NCBI GenBank assembly: GCA_911728435.2
Contig: OU452213.1
Coordinates: 4,567,834-4,631,833 of the forward strand
From: Apoderus coryli
Taxonomy: Eukaryota > Arthropoda > Insecta > Coleoptera > Attelabidae
Direction: 5' to 3'
DNA: 64,000 nucleotides
Part shown: positions 34,630-47,200 of the stretch, piece after piece
Layout of the letters: each line of letters opens with the position of its first letter
How positions within the stretch are numbered: the first letter of the stretch is position 1
Position numbers and translations under genes: made by a program
Notes under the pieces: generated by a model
What the model saw: only the letters and a program-made list of their open reading frames with translations
What the model was told of the DNA's origin: nothing
The model's database searches: none

Positions 34630-35110
34630 AAAAGTTGACTATAAATATGAACACTCCATCCATTTCAAGACATCTTGCACCAGACGACTATGCCATAAGC
34701 AATTGAAGAATATATAACAGCATAATACACTGATATTAGTGCTTGTAAGTTCATGAAGGTTTTTAGGGACTGTGAAATTTATACACAGCTTGCCACAAAG
34801 CGCATCCACGTGCGGCATCCAGCTGAGCTCCGAATCCACCAAAACACCCAATAACCGAGATGATCCCGATAGGCTGACCATCAAAACTTATGTGCAACTC
34901 CGCTCCTGGGAATCTGTGAAATTAATAATTAGGCTGTTCTTCTGACCCCCTGGAACTCGTTCAATGTAACATTAATTTTGTGCTTTAGTACTTCAGGGTG
35001 TCTATCCGACAGTAAAATAGTTCTATCATCAGCATTTATTTCTGAGAAGATTATTCACGTAGAGCAAAATAGCAGAGGACCAAGTATACTTCCTTGAGGC
35101 GTTACTGGAT
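34630..35110 (-). pseudogene. Non-LTR retrotransposon RT fragment
   Basis: The minus strand reads VTPQGSILGPLLF near 35090, NADDRTILLSDRHPEVLKHKIN near 35010, then LLGVLVDSELSWMPHVDALCGKL from about 34860. These are RT motifs B, C (ADDR, altered from ADDT) and the thumb region. Frameshifts break it. It sits just past transporter exon 35125-35252, in the following intron. Confidence 0.75.
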
Positions 35111-35124
35111 CAATGTTTACTTAC

Positions 35125-35252
35125 GTATCAGTATTCCGGATATAGAGAAAAAGGGTCCTTCACAACCAGATTCTAGAAGAATTGGATATATCATATTTGC
35201 CCCTGATGTGCACAGTCTAGCTATTAGCAAGGTCATCGACATGGCTGTTCCT
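35125..35252 (-). CDS. SV2-like transporter exon (helix 11)
   Basis: The acceptor is 'acttacag' and the donor 'gtaagt'. It encodes GTAMSMTLLIARLCTSGANMIYPILLESGCEGPFFSISGIL, the conserved GTAM....RL...GANM..P.L...GC segment. It ends in phase 1, so at least one more exon must follow at lower coordinates. Confidence 0.85.
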
Positions 35253-38200
35253 CTGTAAGTCAAATGAACAAGAAACATTATTATATGAACTACACACATA
35301 TTAGATCATTCAATAAGACACATTGATAGCGTTACCACAGTATAATAAATAATACAGTATTCTGACTTTCCACTAGCGAGCCGTCCTGCGCATATCGTCG
35401 CGCATGCCGCCATTATGGGTTAAAACGTCACAATAATCGCATTGACGTAGATAGATACTGTTCACTCCTGTGTTCAATATATAGTTCATTGTCGGCGTGT
35501 ACGATATAAATAAATATTGTGTTTGTAATCTAATTCTGTGTTTTTGGTATAGTGTTCGTGAGAATTAAAAGGATTTTATTTTTATTAACGTATCTTATGA
35601 TTAATACAATGAACAATCAGGGAGGACATGTGTGTGCTGCAAAATGTTGTCCCAATAAGCGGTACACTTGCTCTAAACATTTTTTTCGCTTCCCCACAGA
35701 TCCTGTTAGGTGAGTAATAAGTAAAAATAAAGATAATTTTACGTTTATAACAACTATTTGTATAACCGTAAAATTTATATTACGAAATGGCAGTATCTAA
35801 TATGTTTTTAACCTAAATGAAAGTAAAACATAAACACAAGTTGTCTCGTGGCGAGATAGCATGATAACGCAATCAGCTAGGGGTTATATTATTGACAATA
35901 TATATATGGCCCTTGTTTGACTAAAATTGCTGAGAACAGGATTCAGTTGATGCAGAATTCAGGCACACGGCTTGTATGTGGAATTCGTAGGGGTGAAAGA
36001 GGCTAGCACCTTACCTTAGAGTTGTAGGGAAAATAGCCATCATTATTGCTATTATGATATCATAAGCAATACTACAAAATGCTAGATTGATAGTTGCCAG
36101 TGTCACTGTTACTGTGGTATTTGGAGCAATGTATAGCAACGCCTCAGCTAAACTAGCTGCGAGCGTAAGGACAACTGAAATAAAAAAACTAAAATTATTA
36201 AATTTTGCCATAAAACTCCTCTGCGTCGCGTCGTCAGTTTGATAATTTTAAGTAAGTTTCTTGGATAAATACAATATTATTAGTGAGTCGCATCATGGTT
36301 TTCGAAAAGGATTTTCCGTAAATATAATAAATGAAAAATAATTTAATGGCAAAGCGGACTAAAATGCTGGTTTTACCTGCACAAGGAATTTTGTTTAATT
36401 TAGCAGGGCTCCAGTCTAATTCAATAGAACCAGACCGAGGCATGGGTCGACAGATACTGACGAATTCGTTTCGCTCTTGTTATGAGCTCGTCAGAGTACC
36501 ATAGTCGTTGCCCATCTACAAATATCGGCCTGCATTTAAGCACAATAGGATTCACAACAGTAGACACATGTAAACACGTATCATCTACATGTACATAGTA
36601 ATGCATATCCTATACCATGCAGGCCGATATTTGTAGATGGGCAACGACTATGGTACTCTGACGAGCTCATAACAAGAGCGAAATGAATTCGTCAGTATCT
36701 GTCGACCCATGCCTCGGTCTGGTTCTATTGAATTTGACTGGGGCCCTACTAAATTAAACAAAATTCCTTGTGTAGGTTAAACCAGCATTTTAGTCCGCTT
36801 TGCCATTAAATTATTTTTCATTGTATATTATATTTTTGCAAGTATAGATAACTGTGATTGTTTTGTATGTTAGTGTTTAGAACTTAGTTAAGTTATGACA
36901 ATTGTCTATACTATGTATATAGGAAATTGAGACAATAAAGAATTACATTACATTACATTACATTAAATTGCCAAATACCAACCGAAAAGCGGCTTACGTC
37001 CACAACAGTTGATCAGGGAACCAGCTACAGCGTACCCAACTATTTCCACTGAGGCTTGTATCATAGAATTTGAGTATACTGAAAAGTTGTTCTCGAGATT
37101 CTGAAAAAGGCAACATCACTATTAATCGTGAGGAGCGGCTCGTGCCCTAGTCTACGGAGGGGCTAATTTTGTTTGAAGGTTAGTACTAAATAAAAATCAT
37201 ATTGAAAAAATTCTAGTAACGCCATCTATATGTCATCATACGGTCTTATTGAATGACCTAATAGGTTAATTTTGTTGTAGTAACTAGTCGATTCAGTCTG
37301 TAGGTACCCGCGGGAAGCGAAACGACACTTTCAGTGATATTAGGTAAGTATCAGTTAGAAATTCCGTCAATTCTACGGCAATTTATTTGCAAATAATACA
37401 TTCCCGCATCATATTTGTTAACTGCAATCACCAGCTATCATTTAGCACAAAAAAAAAATATATAAAAACAGTCAAAAACCACACAAAAACTGTTTTTTAA
37501 ACACAAATAAAACAAAAACTTATATTGCAACACCGCTCCTGTTATAGCTATGTTGCCATATGTATATGATATATTATTATAAGGACTACGAACTGGGTCC
37601 TAATCCTAGCAGTGCTGCCAATGGCTATGATCTAAATTATGCGCACCGTCGGCGTCGTCCGTAATTATGCGATTCAATCCAACATTGTGCGATTTCTGAA
37701 AAAGTCTCTAAAATAACTAAAAAGATTTATGAAAAAGGTTCTAAAATAACAAAAAAAAATAACAAGAAATCTATCATATAAATTGTTCAATTCCATAGGT
37801 AGGGCCACAGTCTTCTTTAGAAAAACCATGATCAAGTGTATTTGGCAACGTTGAGTTCCAGTTCATTTGTTTGTGTTTACATTATTACATTGTAACACGC
37901 TGTCTAATAAAATCACTGCTTAATTAAAACAGTTTTTTTTATAAAACTGATAAAGTAAAGTGATTTGTTTGGACTCTTTAACCGGTGGGATACCTATAGC
38001 ACAGCATAATAAGTACAGCATTCCAAGTCCACGTTGGCACATTGAACTAAATAATTTCAAACTGTGACGTAGTCAGTCAGGTCCTGACTAAAAATAATTA
38101 TAGTTTTCGGTTTCTAACCACAGTACTGTATTTTTATTTTTGTAAAAATATTTAAGTACATAATAATATCGCTGTTAATTTCAGCAGTGCTTCCTAACTT

Positions 38201-41200
38201 AATCTAAATTTAACTTATATTTTAGCTTAAACCTATCTGAAAATTGTTTTACATCGCTGGCCACATTAAGTAGGTAGCTTATGTTTACAAATTAATGTTG
38301 AGTGTTTAGTGGCGTAATGACAGTTTTATGAGGAATATTCACATCATACACAGATCCCCGGAACTTCTAGTTCTAGTATGGCTTAAATAATTAATCCCAC
38401 AAAATCCGATACGATTTTTAAAGAATTGTCCATTTTATTTTGAACGACAATAATACATTCCCAAAAATATAATAATATACACTTACTACATTGCATATCA
38501 TAGTGTGACCATCTAATGTAGTAGTATTCTTCGTTTGAAATATTTCTAACATCGTACACAAATCACTTTCACTTCCATTATGTTGCACCTTGTAATCGTG
38601 TATTGACTGGAATATCTGTGGCAACCATAGTCGGACAACATCATTACTTAAAGATCAATATAAATATACTTAGTAGGAAATGTAACACCACTGCACCGGA
38701 CTACCGTTCAAAATAAACCTAACTTTCATTAAAGTACATCTTACCTAAACCTGACAGTTTTTTAAATATTTTAATTTTTATAAAAATATAGACATAATTT
38801 CAATGACAAAATTCACACCTATTCGTTTGTTCTTTTTAAGCCAGTCTAGGCTGATAAATAACCTACTCATCACTTGTTACGCCACATATAAAAAACTCCC
38901 AAAACTAAATGTCCAATAATATAAGTTCAATGAACGTAAAGTTTAATTCTAAATAACTTGTTTATTTCAAACGGAACACCCGGTATATGAGGTCAAAATT
39001 AGATGAACAAATTAATTATCTGGAATGGGCTTGTTTAACAAAACAAGACTTATATTCCGAGAGTTTGTCTGTCAACCACTATACTTTCACTAGACGGCCG
39101 GTTCGTCGATCCACGACTCATCAGTGGTGATCGGTCAGTAGTTGACAGCCAAACTCTCGTAAATAATGAAGTATATACAGAGATGTGAAAGGTCCTTTTA
39201 CATCTCTGTATCGTGTGGGGTATATACTTCATTATTTACGAGAGTTTGGCTGTCAACTACTGACCGATCCCCACTGATGAGTCGTGGAGCGACGAAACGG
39301 CCGTCTGCTGAAAGTATAGTGGTTGACAGACAAACTCTCGGAATATAAGTCTTGTTTTGTTAAACAAGCCCATTCCAAATATAGGCGGTCCCGCTTAAGG
39401 GAGTATCGGCGCGTCTATGTGTTGGTAGTTGCTTTATGGGGTCAGTGACCTCCCAGGCAGCCGATATAGGAACTGTTGTTCACTCGGCGTACTACCAACG
39501 AAAACTAGATGTCGCCAAACACATCCTTTTAATTAATTATCTGTCAAATATTATAATACTTTCCTATGGGTAACTCTTGACGTTTTCGTGGAAAATGCAC
39601 ATATTCATAATATTAGGCGAATTTTTAATTGAATCTCTACATGCACATTTGAATCCTTTTCTTAAGTCCTTCCAACCGTACTTATTCCAGTGGCGTAAAA
39701 AACGGTGAGAAAAACACCCACTACCTCTTCAAAATCTTCCCCAGATATGAATTTCGGAAGATTGCGAAATAGACTCTATGTCAATTTGATTAGAACTACT
39801 AAGATTCTTTCTGTGAAATTTCAAAGCAATTATGTGGAAAGACGAGTCATAATTTACAGCAGCCGGCTTTGTAATTTTATTGTTTTCAACGACATACATA
39901 AAGTTTTGTAACATTTTTGGTTTATATTTGATCGATGAGTCGATGAGTATAACCTTTGCTTTGGCGTTTTGCTAACGATGTTAGCATCCACGTCGAGATT
40001 ATAAATAAGTGGTTTAGTGAAGTTGTAGGTAATTATTAACGCCAGTGGCGAACTTAATAAAAATTATTGACAAAAAAAATGTACACCACTGACTGTAATT
40101 TCGATATTATCTTGAGATAAATCAACTAAAACTACTACTTTTTTAACTCATGTATTTTTTTTATATGTTGCTTGGTTTACTAGATAAAATTTTATTAATT
40201 AAAAACGCTTTCGAAACTGGATCACCCGGTATGTAAGTTTTTATTTAAAACCGAAAACCTTTACGTACCATAAATGCATCGCAGGTTCTACCAAACAGAC
40301 TAGAATTAATGATGACAAATATGTCTTTTGAAACAAAGGCGATATCTGTTTCCAACCAGTTCGAATATAGTTGACAAACGACTGCTCATCTTCGGCATTT
40401 ACTTCAAAATTTTCTTTTTCCTCAACCAACTTAAGAACCTGGAAACATTTAAAAATTTATTAAATTCATGTTAGAATCATATTGAAATGGCTGTAGTGAA
40501 TTTCCTTGTGAAGTACCTACTTAATTTGTGTGATTCCCCGTCCATGTCCCGATTTGTGGTTGCTGGATTAACGTGAGGTTCCTTGCCTCTCACGCTTCGC
40601 GATGCTTCATTAACGTGAATTCCGTTGTTTTTCGCGTTTCGTGCTTATCGATTTTCTTTCAAAACTCTTAAGACGAGTATTTAGCGCAGATATATAAAGT
40701 GTTATCTACTTACGGGATATGAACTTCCAGGCTTTCCGGTATTCATACTATATATTTTCCGAAAAATTTCCAAAGCCTTCTCATTTTGTCCAGCACTCAT
40801 TAAAAATTTGGGTGACTCCGGAAGGAAATAAAACACAACCGTACTTATTAGAGGTACCACACTGGAAACCAATATCATTAGGTTCCATTGCCTAAATTCT
40901 AAAATAAATTAGATACAAATCAAAACCTCGTAATTGGGTTACGAATAAAGTTACATTCTAGAATGAATTGCGACCTTTGTGTTTTCGAGGCAGGTCGAGA
41001 GCTCGCCTCGCAACTCTTTGTCGAATGACGGTTTATTGTCCAAGTAGGACTGAATGCAATGGTATAAAAAAGACACACCACCTAAGGACGAGTATCTATT
41101 TTATAATTAAAATTACAATTCTTAAGCACATCCCTTCATTTAATAAAATTCTGGTATGGCTACTAGATCGGTTTTTGCCTCCAAACTTATTCCACCCCAG

Positions 41201-44200
41201 ACGATTATCTCCAGATCTGGATACTCCTTGTACAGCAGCAGCGGCGAAGTATCGATCATTGGGACGTCTATACACACCACCCGGCCATCACAACCAGTGA
41301 GACGAAATCTTGATTTGTCTGTAAAAAGTACTGGTCTCCATGGCCGAAGTTCCCATCCCAAATGAACACGAACAAAGTTTAACCGCATAGTTTTACGATG
41401 TCGAGTTAAAGCAGGTTTTCGTCACGGTCTTCTTGGTTTTAAATCTGGTCAGAAATCATTATCTGATGCGCCATTCTCAGTGTATTTTGAAAGTCTTTTG
41501 CTGTCTCAGTCCAAGTGAATCTCGAATGCTATTTAAATTGTACACGGGTGCGATTACAAGCTTTCCGAGCGGCTTGTACCTCCAGGCTTTAATGAACCGA
41601 ATATCAAACTTTACTATTCTGCATTAAAATAAAACTAACTGACCTTTATGACCGTGGATCTAACTAACTAACTTAACACTCTTTATTGATTGAAAGAAAA
41701 CACCGCAGAAAACACTTTATAGATGACCCTTTTGTTTACTAAGATATCTAAAACTTTTACCAACTAGAAGTTTTACTTCAAATAAAACACAAGATTTGGG
41801 GCTTATCAATTGGGGCTTATCAAAACAATTAATTTAATTATAAATAATAAAAATGAATAATAATAAAAGAAATAAATATGTATAAATTAAAAAAGAATAT
41901 AACATTAAATGAAAATCAAGAAAGAAACTCTTATTATGTGAAACTGTACAACTTGAAATAGGTAACTTAATATAATATCGAATAATTATATTGATTTCCG
42001 CACAAAACTTTCATTATAATTGTAATATTGTAATAAAACGGACGGGCAATGGAATTTACTGTTGTCCGGCCCTGTGGTTATGGCTGAGTTTTATGGTTTA
42101 TATTAGTTTGGGAATTTTATTTAAGTAGATTGTATACAAATGTTCTAAACTCAGTCATAAAATGTAAGGGTATATTTTCTATTTATCTTATCTTCCATTG
42201 ATATGCGTTTTACAACATCTACAAGTAATACAAGTATTATTTTTGTCTAAAGGAATTGTAGGTACCAAAAAAAACAACAATTTTTTCTTATTCGAAGAAT
42301 GACAAATTGGAAATACCGGGTCTAAACACTCAAAACCATCGATAGATCTTCATGCAAATTAAATGTCGAGCATTTTTTATTATATACAAAAAGCTATTTG
42401 GAAAGCGTCACGGTTTCCCATATCAAAATAATATATATAATGAGCACATAAAAAATTATGGGTTTTTGTCCAGTCGCGAAATCCAAACTTAAGAATCTTT
42501 ATTAAAGTCGACATAGGGGAAAGGTGTACGAGTTGATCCCCTTAAGGGAAAATAATTATATAATTAAAAGTATCCATCATACCCAAGTCGGCCAAATATG
42601 TGCTATTAGCAAATTCATTTGTCTTACTATTTTCATGTTCAAAACATCGACTTTAGTAATGTTTCATAATTTTATTTCAATTTTTTAACAAGCTTAATAA
42701 AGGATCATCTTGGACACCGGGGTCTCCAAGATGATCCCTATAGTATGGACAAGATGATCCATAGGATCATCTTATCTAAACTACTAAGAAATCACTAGAT
42801 TTCAGTAGAGAATTCAAAAAATAAAATCAAAAAATCTTCATTTATTTATTTTATGTATGTGAATAAAAAAAAATACTTTATAATTATCTCCGTTTTTTTT
42901 CCTGGAGTAACTGTGCACAAATCACAGGTGAACTCTTCGTCATCGCTTTCTATCCCGGCACAAGCCTCATGACCTTATTTTTTACAAACAGTACATTGTA
43001 TCCAGCCTTCTCCTTTATTACCTTTGGAATAAGTTTCGGTACAGAATAAGCATTCTGTGTCGTCTTCTGACGAAGTTGACTCTTCAACATATGCGATCTT
43101 TTTTTTATTTGAAATTCCTTTCCCAATTCCCTTTTCAAGATGATCATCTGTTACATCAACAGAAGAATCATCTTGCCCCAAATACAATTATGTTCTATTT
43201 TGTTCTGTAACTTAACCTATAAGCTTTGTACTTTTATTCTGCCGACTAAAATACTTAATTGACTACTATTACAAGCCAACAATACAATAAAATTTGCACT
43301 TAAGGTTTTGCAAGGTAACCTACCGTGTTTTAAAATCAGCGTCCGCATAGATCAACAACACATATTTTTTATTTTCTTACATAAAATTATGCGTGTTGAA
43401 TGTGCAGCTACTACACATCGACTAAATGCGTTCTGGTGTTGGCAAATACATATTACGGAAGAAATCCATTAGATGGCATATGTAGTTTATCCAAAATTGA
43501 AAAGGATCATCTTACCTCAACGAATCATCTCGTACACCTTTCCCCTACAAATAAAAATGTATCTTATTTTGTAATGTTCTCACCCTGTAAATGTATTTGG
43601 CTATATATTGTAAAATGCTTTTTTTTTCAACTTTTTACTTCTTCAGCCTTATTCTAAGCTTCCTTAGCAACTTCTGTAAGTCGCGCTTTAACATCTATTA
43701 GCTTTAACCTTACTTTCTTTAACTTTGGCTTGCTTTTTTACTACTTTTTACTTTCTTTAAACTTCTTTCAGAGGATAGAAACTTAGGTCTGCTATATCTA
43801 TTTCCGAAGTTAAAACAAATTAACATATTTAGTTTAACTTTATACAATTTTGAAAACACTTCTTTACTCGATCAAGGCTAGAACCATTCTGATCTCAAAG
43901 TCCTTTTTCCTGTCCAGAATTGCCTCATAAAAGTTACATTAGGTAATACAAAATGAAAATAAACCAATCAGAAAAAAAAGCATTTTACAATATATACCCA
44001 AATACATTTACAGGGTGAGAACATTACAAAATAAGATACATTTTTATTTGTATGTCGACTTTAATAAAGATTCTTAAGTTTGGATTTCGCGACTGGACAA
44101 AAACCCATAATTTTTTAAGTGCCCATTATATATATTATTTTGATATGGGAAACCGTGACGCTTTCCAAATAGCTTTTTGTATATAATAAAAAATGTTCGA

Positions 44201-47200
44201 CATTTAATTTGCATGAAGATCTATCGATGGTTTTGAATGTATATAACACCCGCTAATTACAAAAGGTTACAATCTGACAATTAAATATAAATATAAAACT
44301 GCAATAAGGGTAAAATATGATCTCGTAACTCCAATAAAAGACTTTCACTCAGCTAGAAAAAAAAACCGCCCAAGATTCATAACCCCATTATGATTCAAAA
44401 ATTGGGAGGCAATAAAAAGCCTTGTAGTTAATATCGCACTTCGTCGAATATTACAACTAATTCCTTAATTTATAAGTGTATCGACAATGTTAAGGAAGGC
44501 AGCCCTATAACGAAAATAATTCCTTCCTTGAACAAAGAAACAACACAGCAACACATGGTTGTATTTCACTATCTCTGCATTTATATTTCTAAAACCCATC
44601 AAAATAAACATGCATTTTAGGATTTTAGGAGCCTTAGGTAGTAAGTTTTATTACTTTTGAGGACTACCAGAGAACAACTAAGGGAGAGAATATAAAGTCT
44701 GGTGGGCGCGGCTAGTTTGCGCACCTGATTCGCGCAGAGGGATTTGATGACGTACTGAGTTTAGACAGAGGCGCCACACGCAATTTAGTCTAGTTAAGTG
44801 TTGCAAGCGAACGGATATTCAGTGGCAGCGTTAATTTGAGATTTTCGATTGCAAATGAGATATTGTGTGATTGCGATATTTACATTCTTATCGTTTTTCC
44901 GTTAACATAAATAAAGCTAAGTGTGGCGTAGTGTGTTCAGCGAAAGGCTGTGCGAACAAGAGTTAATAATAATAATAATAATGATCTTTATTTCAAATTT
45001 ATGTCAGTACATAAAGTGAAATCACGTCAAAATAAGTACTACAACTACACTAATATCAAAAGAAAAAGAAAAGTACACACCCAAGGAAAATATTATGCAG
45101 TTTGACATTGTATTCAAATATTCAGATAAACAATATGGTTCTAAATGTAGTAAATATGTTTTGATTTCTCTTTTATATATTTTAGACACTTTAATGTTTT
45201 TTATCCTAGGCGGTAAATTATTGTATAATTTTATGCACATATCAGGTGCATTATTATCAAAAACGTTTAAACGATGTATTGGATATGTTCCGTCAACTGT
45301 TCTTGTGTTATATTCGTGAATTTCAGATGGGTTATCAAATTTATCTCTATTATTACTAAAGAATACTAAGCATTCGTAAATATATAACGCAGTTACAGTC
45401 ATTAGTTTTTCTGACCGGAATACCCCTCTACACGATTGTAAATAAGACATATTATTTATTATTCTAATACATCGTTTTTGAACCACAAACATATTTTGCA
45501 CATTACTGTCTCTACCCCAAAAAACAATGTCATATTTTAAACGAGACTCAAAGTTTGCATGGTATAAAATTTTTAATATTTCTTTATTCAGATACCGAGC
45601 TACAACTCTTAAAGCATAACACACAGAATTCAATTTATTTGTTAGAGAATTTATATGATTCGCCCAGTCTAAAAATTCATTAATTAAAACTCCCAAAAAT
45701 TTCGTTTGTGAACCAAGCGCTATTTCAGTATCTGAATCAAGTTTCACTTCATTTGGCTTTGCAAGTTTATTTTGTTTTGTTCTGAATAATATGGCATTAG
45801 TCTTTTCTGAATTAATTATTAATTTGTTTGCCGTACACCATTGCGCGAGATTAACATAAAAACTTCTTAGGTCAAACAGCAGTTGGTCTATATTCTGACC
45901 TCCTATGAGAGCATTTGTGTCATCAGCATAATTCACCAATGCTATATTTTGTCTTTGATTAATATAATGTATGTCGTTAAAATAGATTAGAAAAAGAATT
46001 GGTCCGAGAATACTTCCCTGTGCAACACCGAAATTATTTATTTTCATCTCCGAACAAGCTGTTTTTCCATCCTTTGCTACTTTCACCATTTGATATCTGT
46101 TAGTCAGATACGATTCTATCCACTTTAAAGAGTTTCCGCGCACATCGTATAAGTCTAGTTTCTTAAGCAATAAAGATCTGTCTAGGCTATCATAAGCTTT
46201 AGACAAATCTATAAATAAACCTATTGAAATGTCGGATTTTTCAAAATTTCTCAAAATATTATTCAAAAACTCAAAAATAGCAGTTTTCGTGGATTTTCCC
46301 TTCAAGTAACCATGTTGCTGCGGATGAAGCAAATTACAGTCAGTTATAACTGTAACTTATCGTTTTTCACGTTTCCAAAAGATCAAGCAAGGTAAGTTTT
46401 GTTTCGATTAACTTATTGTATTGTATTTTTATAGTTATGTGGTATATTGTCTTATTTTTGAAATGGAATTTCTCCTGTAACCTTATATTATGCGTAGTTG
46501 TATGTTATGGTATAATACCCAGTGTTTTATGTTCTATAGAGCTGAAATTTGGATGGTTGATTCGGACCGTGAAGATCTTGAAGCTAGTAAAAATTTGAGT
46601 AGCTACAGATTGTGTGCTGCGCATTTTAAAGACAGGATTAAGTAATTTTGGTGCATTAATGATGCCAGATCCTGATTTTGTTTTATATACATCCCGTTTG
46701 GAAGTTATATTTCAAACTAATTTTGAAAATGTGTGTACCTACACAAACAAATATTTTGAAAAAACTTATTTGCCTTAGTAAAGATATTGCATATGTACAC
46801 CCATGTTCAGAATTTCCTACACTTATATCGTAAGTTTGTATTTCAGAATAAGGTTATTTTATACGCTAAAAATTAGTGTACCAACAAAAAACCTTAAGTA
46901 CCGACCTGCATTATTATTTCAACAAAATTTAAATACGACCCTGTTTTCTACTCTTTCAACATGGCGGCCACAGGCTGACTGAGATCAAAGGCGGCAAGAC
47001 AGAGATTATATTCTCTCCCTTAGTTGTTCTCTGGTACTACCCCACGTAATATTATTACGAAATATACCAGTGGCGTGTATTGTTGTATTTTGTTACACAA
47101 CTACAAACTGGCATACCGTTGCCCGGTGACGCTCGCTAAGCCTGCCGCGACATAAAACCTAAATGTGAATCTTTTCATAATCACTTTGTTTTTTGTACTT

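Larger units (their letters stand above)
36331..36821. mobile_element. Palindromic hammerhead cassette 1 (two 205-bp arms)
   Basis: Arms 36331-36535 and 36617-36821 are near-identical reverse complements around an 81-base spacer. Each arm encodes a canonical hammerhead, one per strand. Downstream of the right arm come 110 bases, an AATAAAG and a short (ATTAC)n run. It lies in a transporter intron. Inverted or partial terminal repeats with hammerheads are known for Penelope-like elements, so this is best explained as a Penelope-derived insertion without RT. Confidence 0.85.
39023..39530. mobile_element. Hammerhead cassette 2: 508-bp insertion with 13-bp target duplication
   Basis: AATTAATTATCTG stands at 39010-39022 and 39531-39543, and paralogous copies at 51930 and 54790 are uninterrupted at this point. 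Inside are inverted arms 39022-39178 and 39221-39376 around a short spacer that is itself a hairpin (ACAGAGATGT/ACATCTCTGT), then a GC-richer single-copy tail 39377-39530. Each arm carries a hammerhead, one per strand. No protein is encoded. It is a non-autonomous retroelement, probably mobilised by a Penelope-like enzyme (inference). Confidence 0.88.
38708..39660. repeat. Dispersed repeat, copy hosting hammerhead cassette 2
   Basis: 38708-39022 plus 39531-39655 matches the reverse complement of 54720-55105 and, in part, 51885-52075. Shared blocks include ACCTGACAGTTTTTTAAATA, TAATTATCTGTCAAATATTA and CTCTTGACGTTTTCGTGGAAA. The 508 bases between are the inserted cassette. Confidence 0.8.
44665..47036 (+). 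mobile_element. THAP-domain DNA transposon remnant with perfect 31-bp TIRs
   Basis: 44665-44695 and 47006-47036 are exact inverted repeats (TACCAGAGAACAACTAAGGG...). Inside are a short G+C-richer leader, a two-exon THAP zinc finger (44920-46391 including a LINE; 46540-46645) and about 360 non-coding bases. Without the LINE the element is about 1.0 kb. THAP domains are the DNA-binding part of P-element and related transposases. No catalytic domain remains. No target duplication could be matched. Confidence 0.75.

Noticed and set aside
35305..37262. One 1.96-kb transposon between inverted TAGGTCATTCAA ends
   Set aside because: A phase-correct transporter exon (36015-36174) lies between the ends, so they are more likely two separate solo ends.
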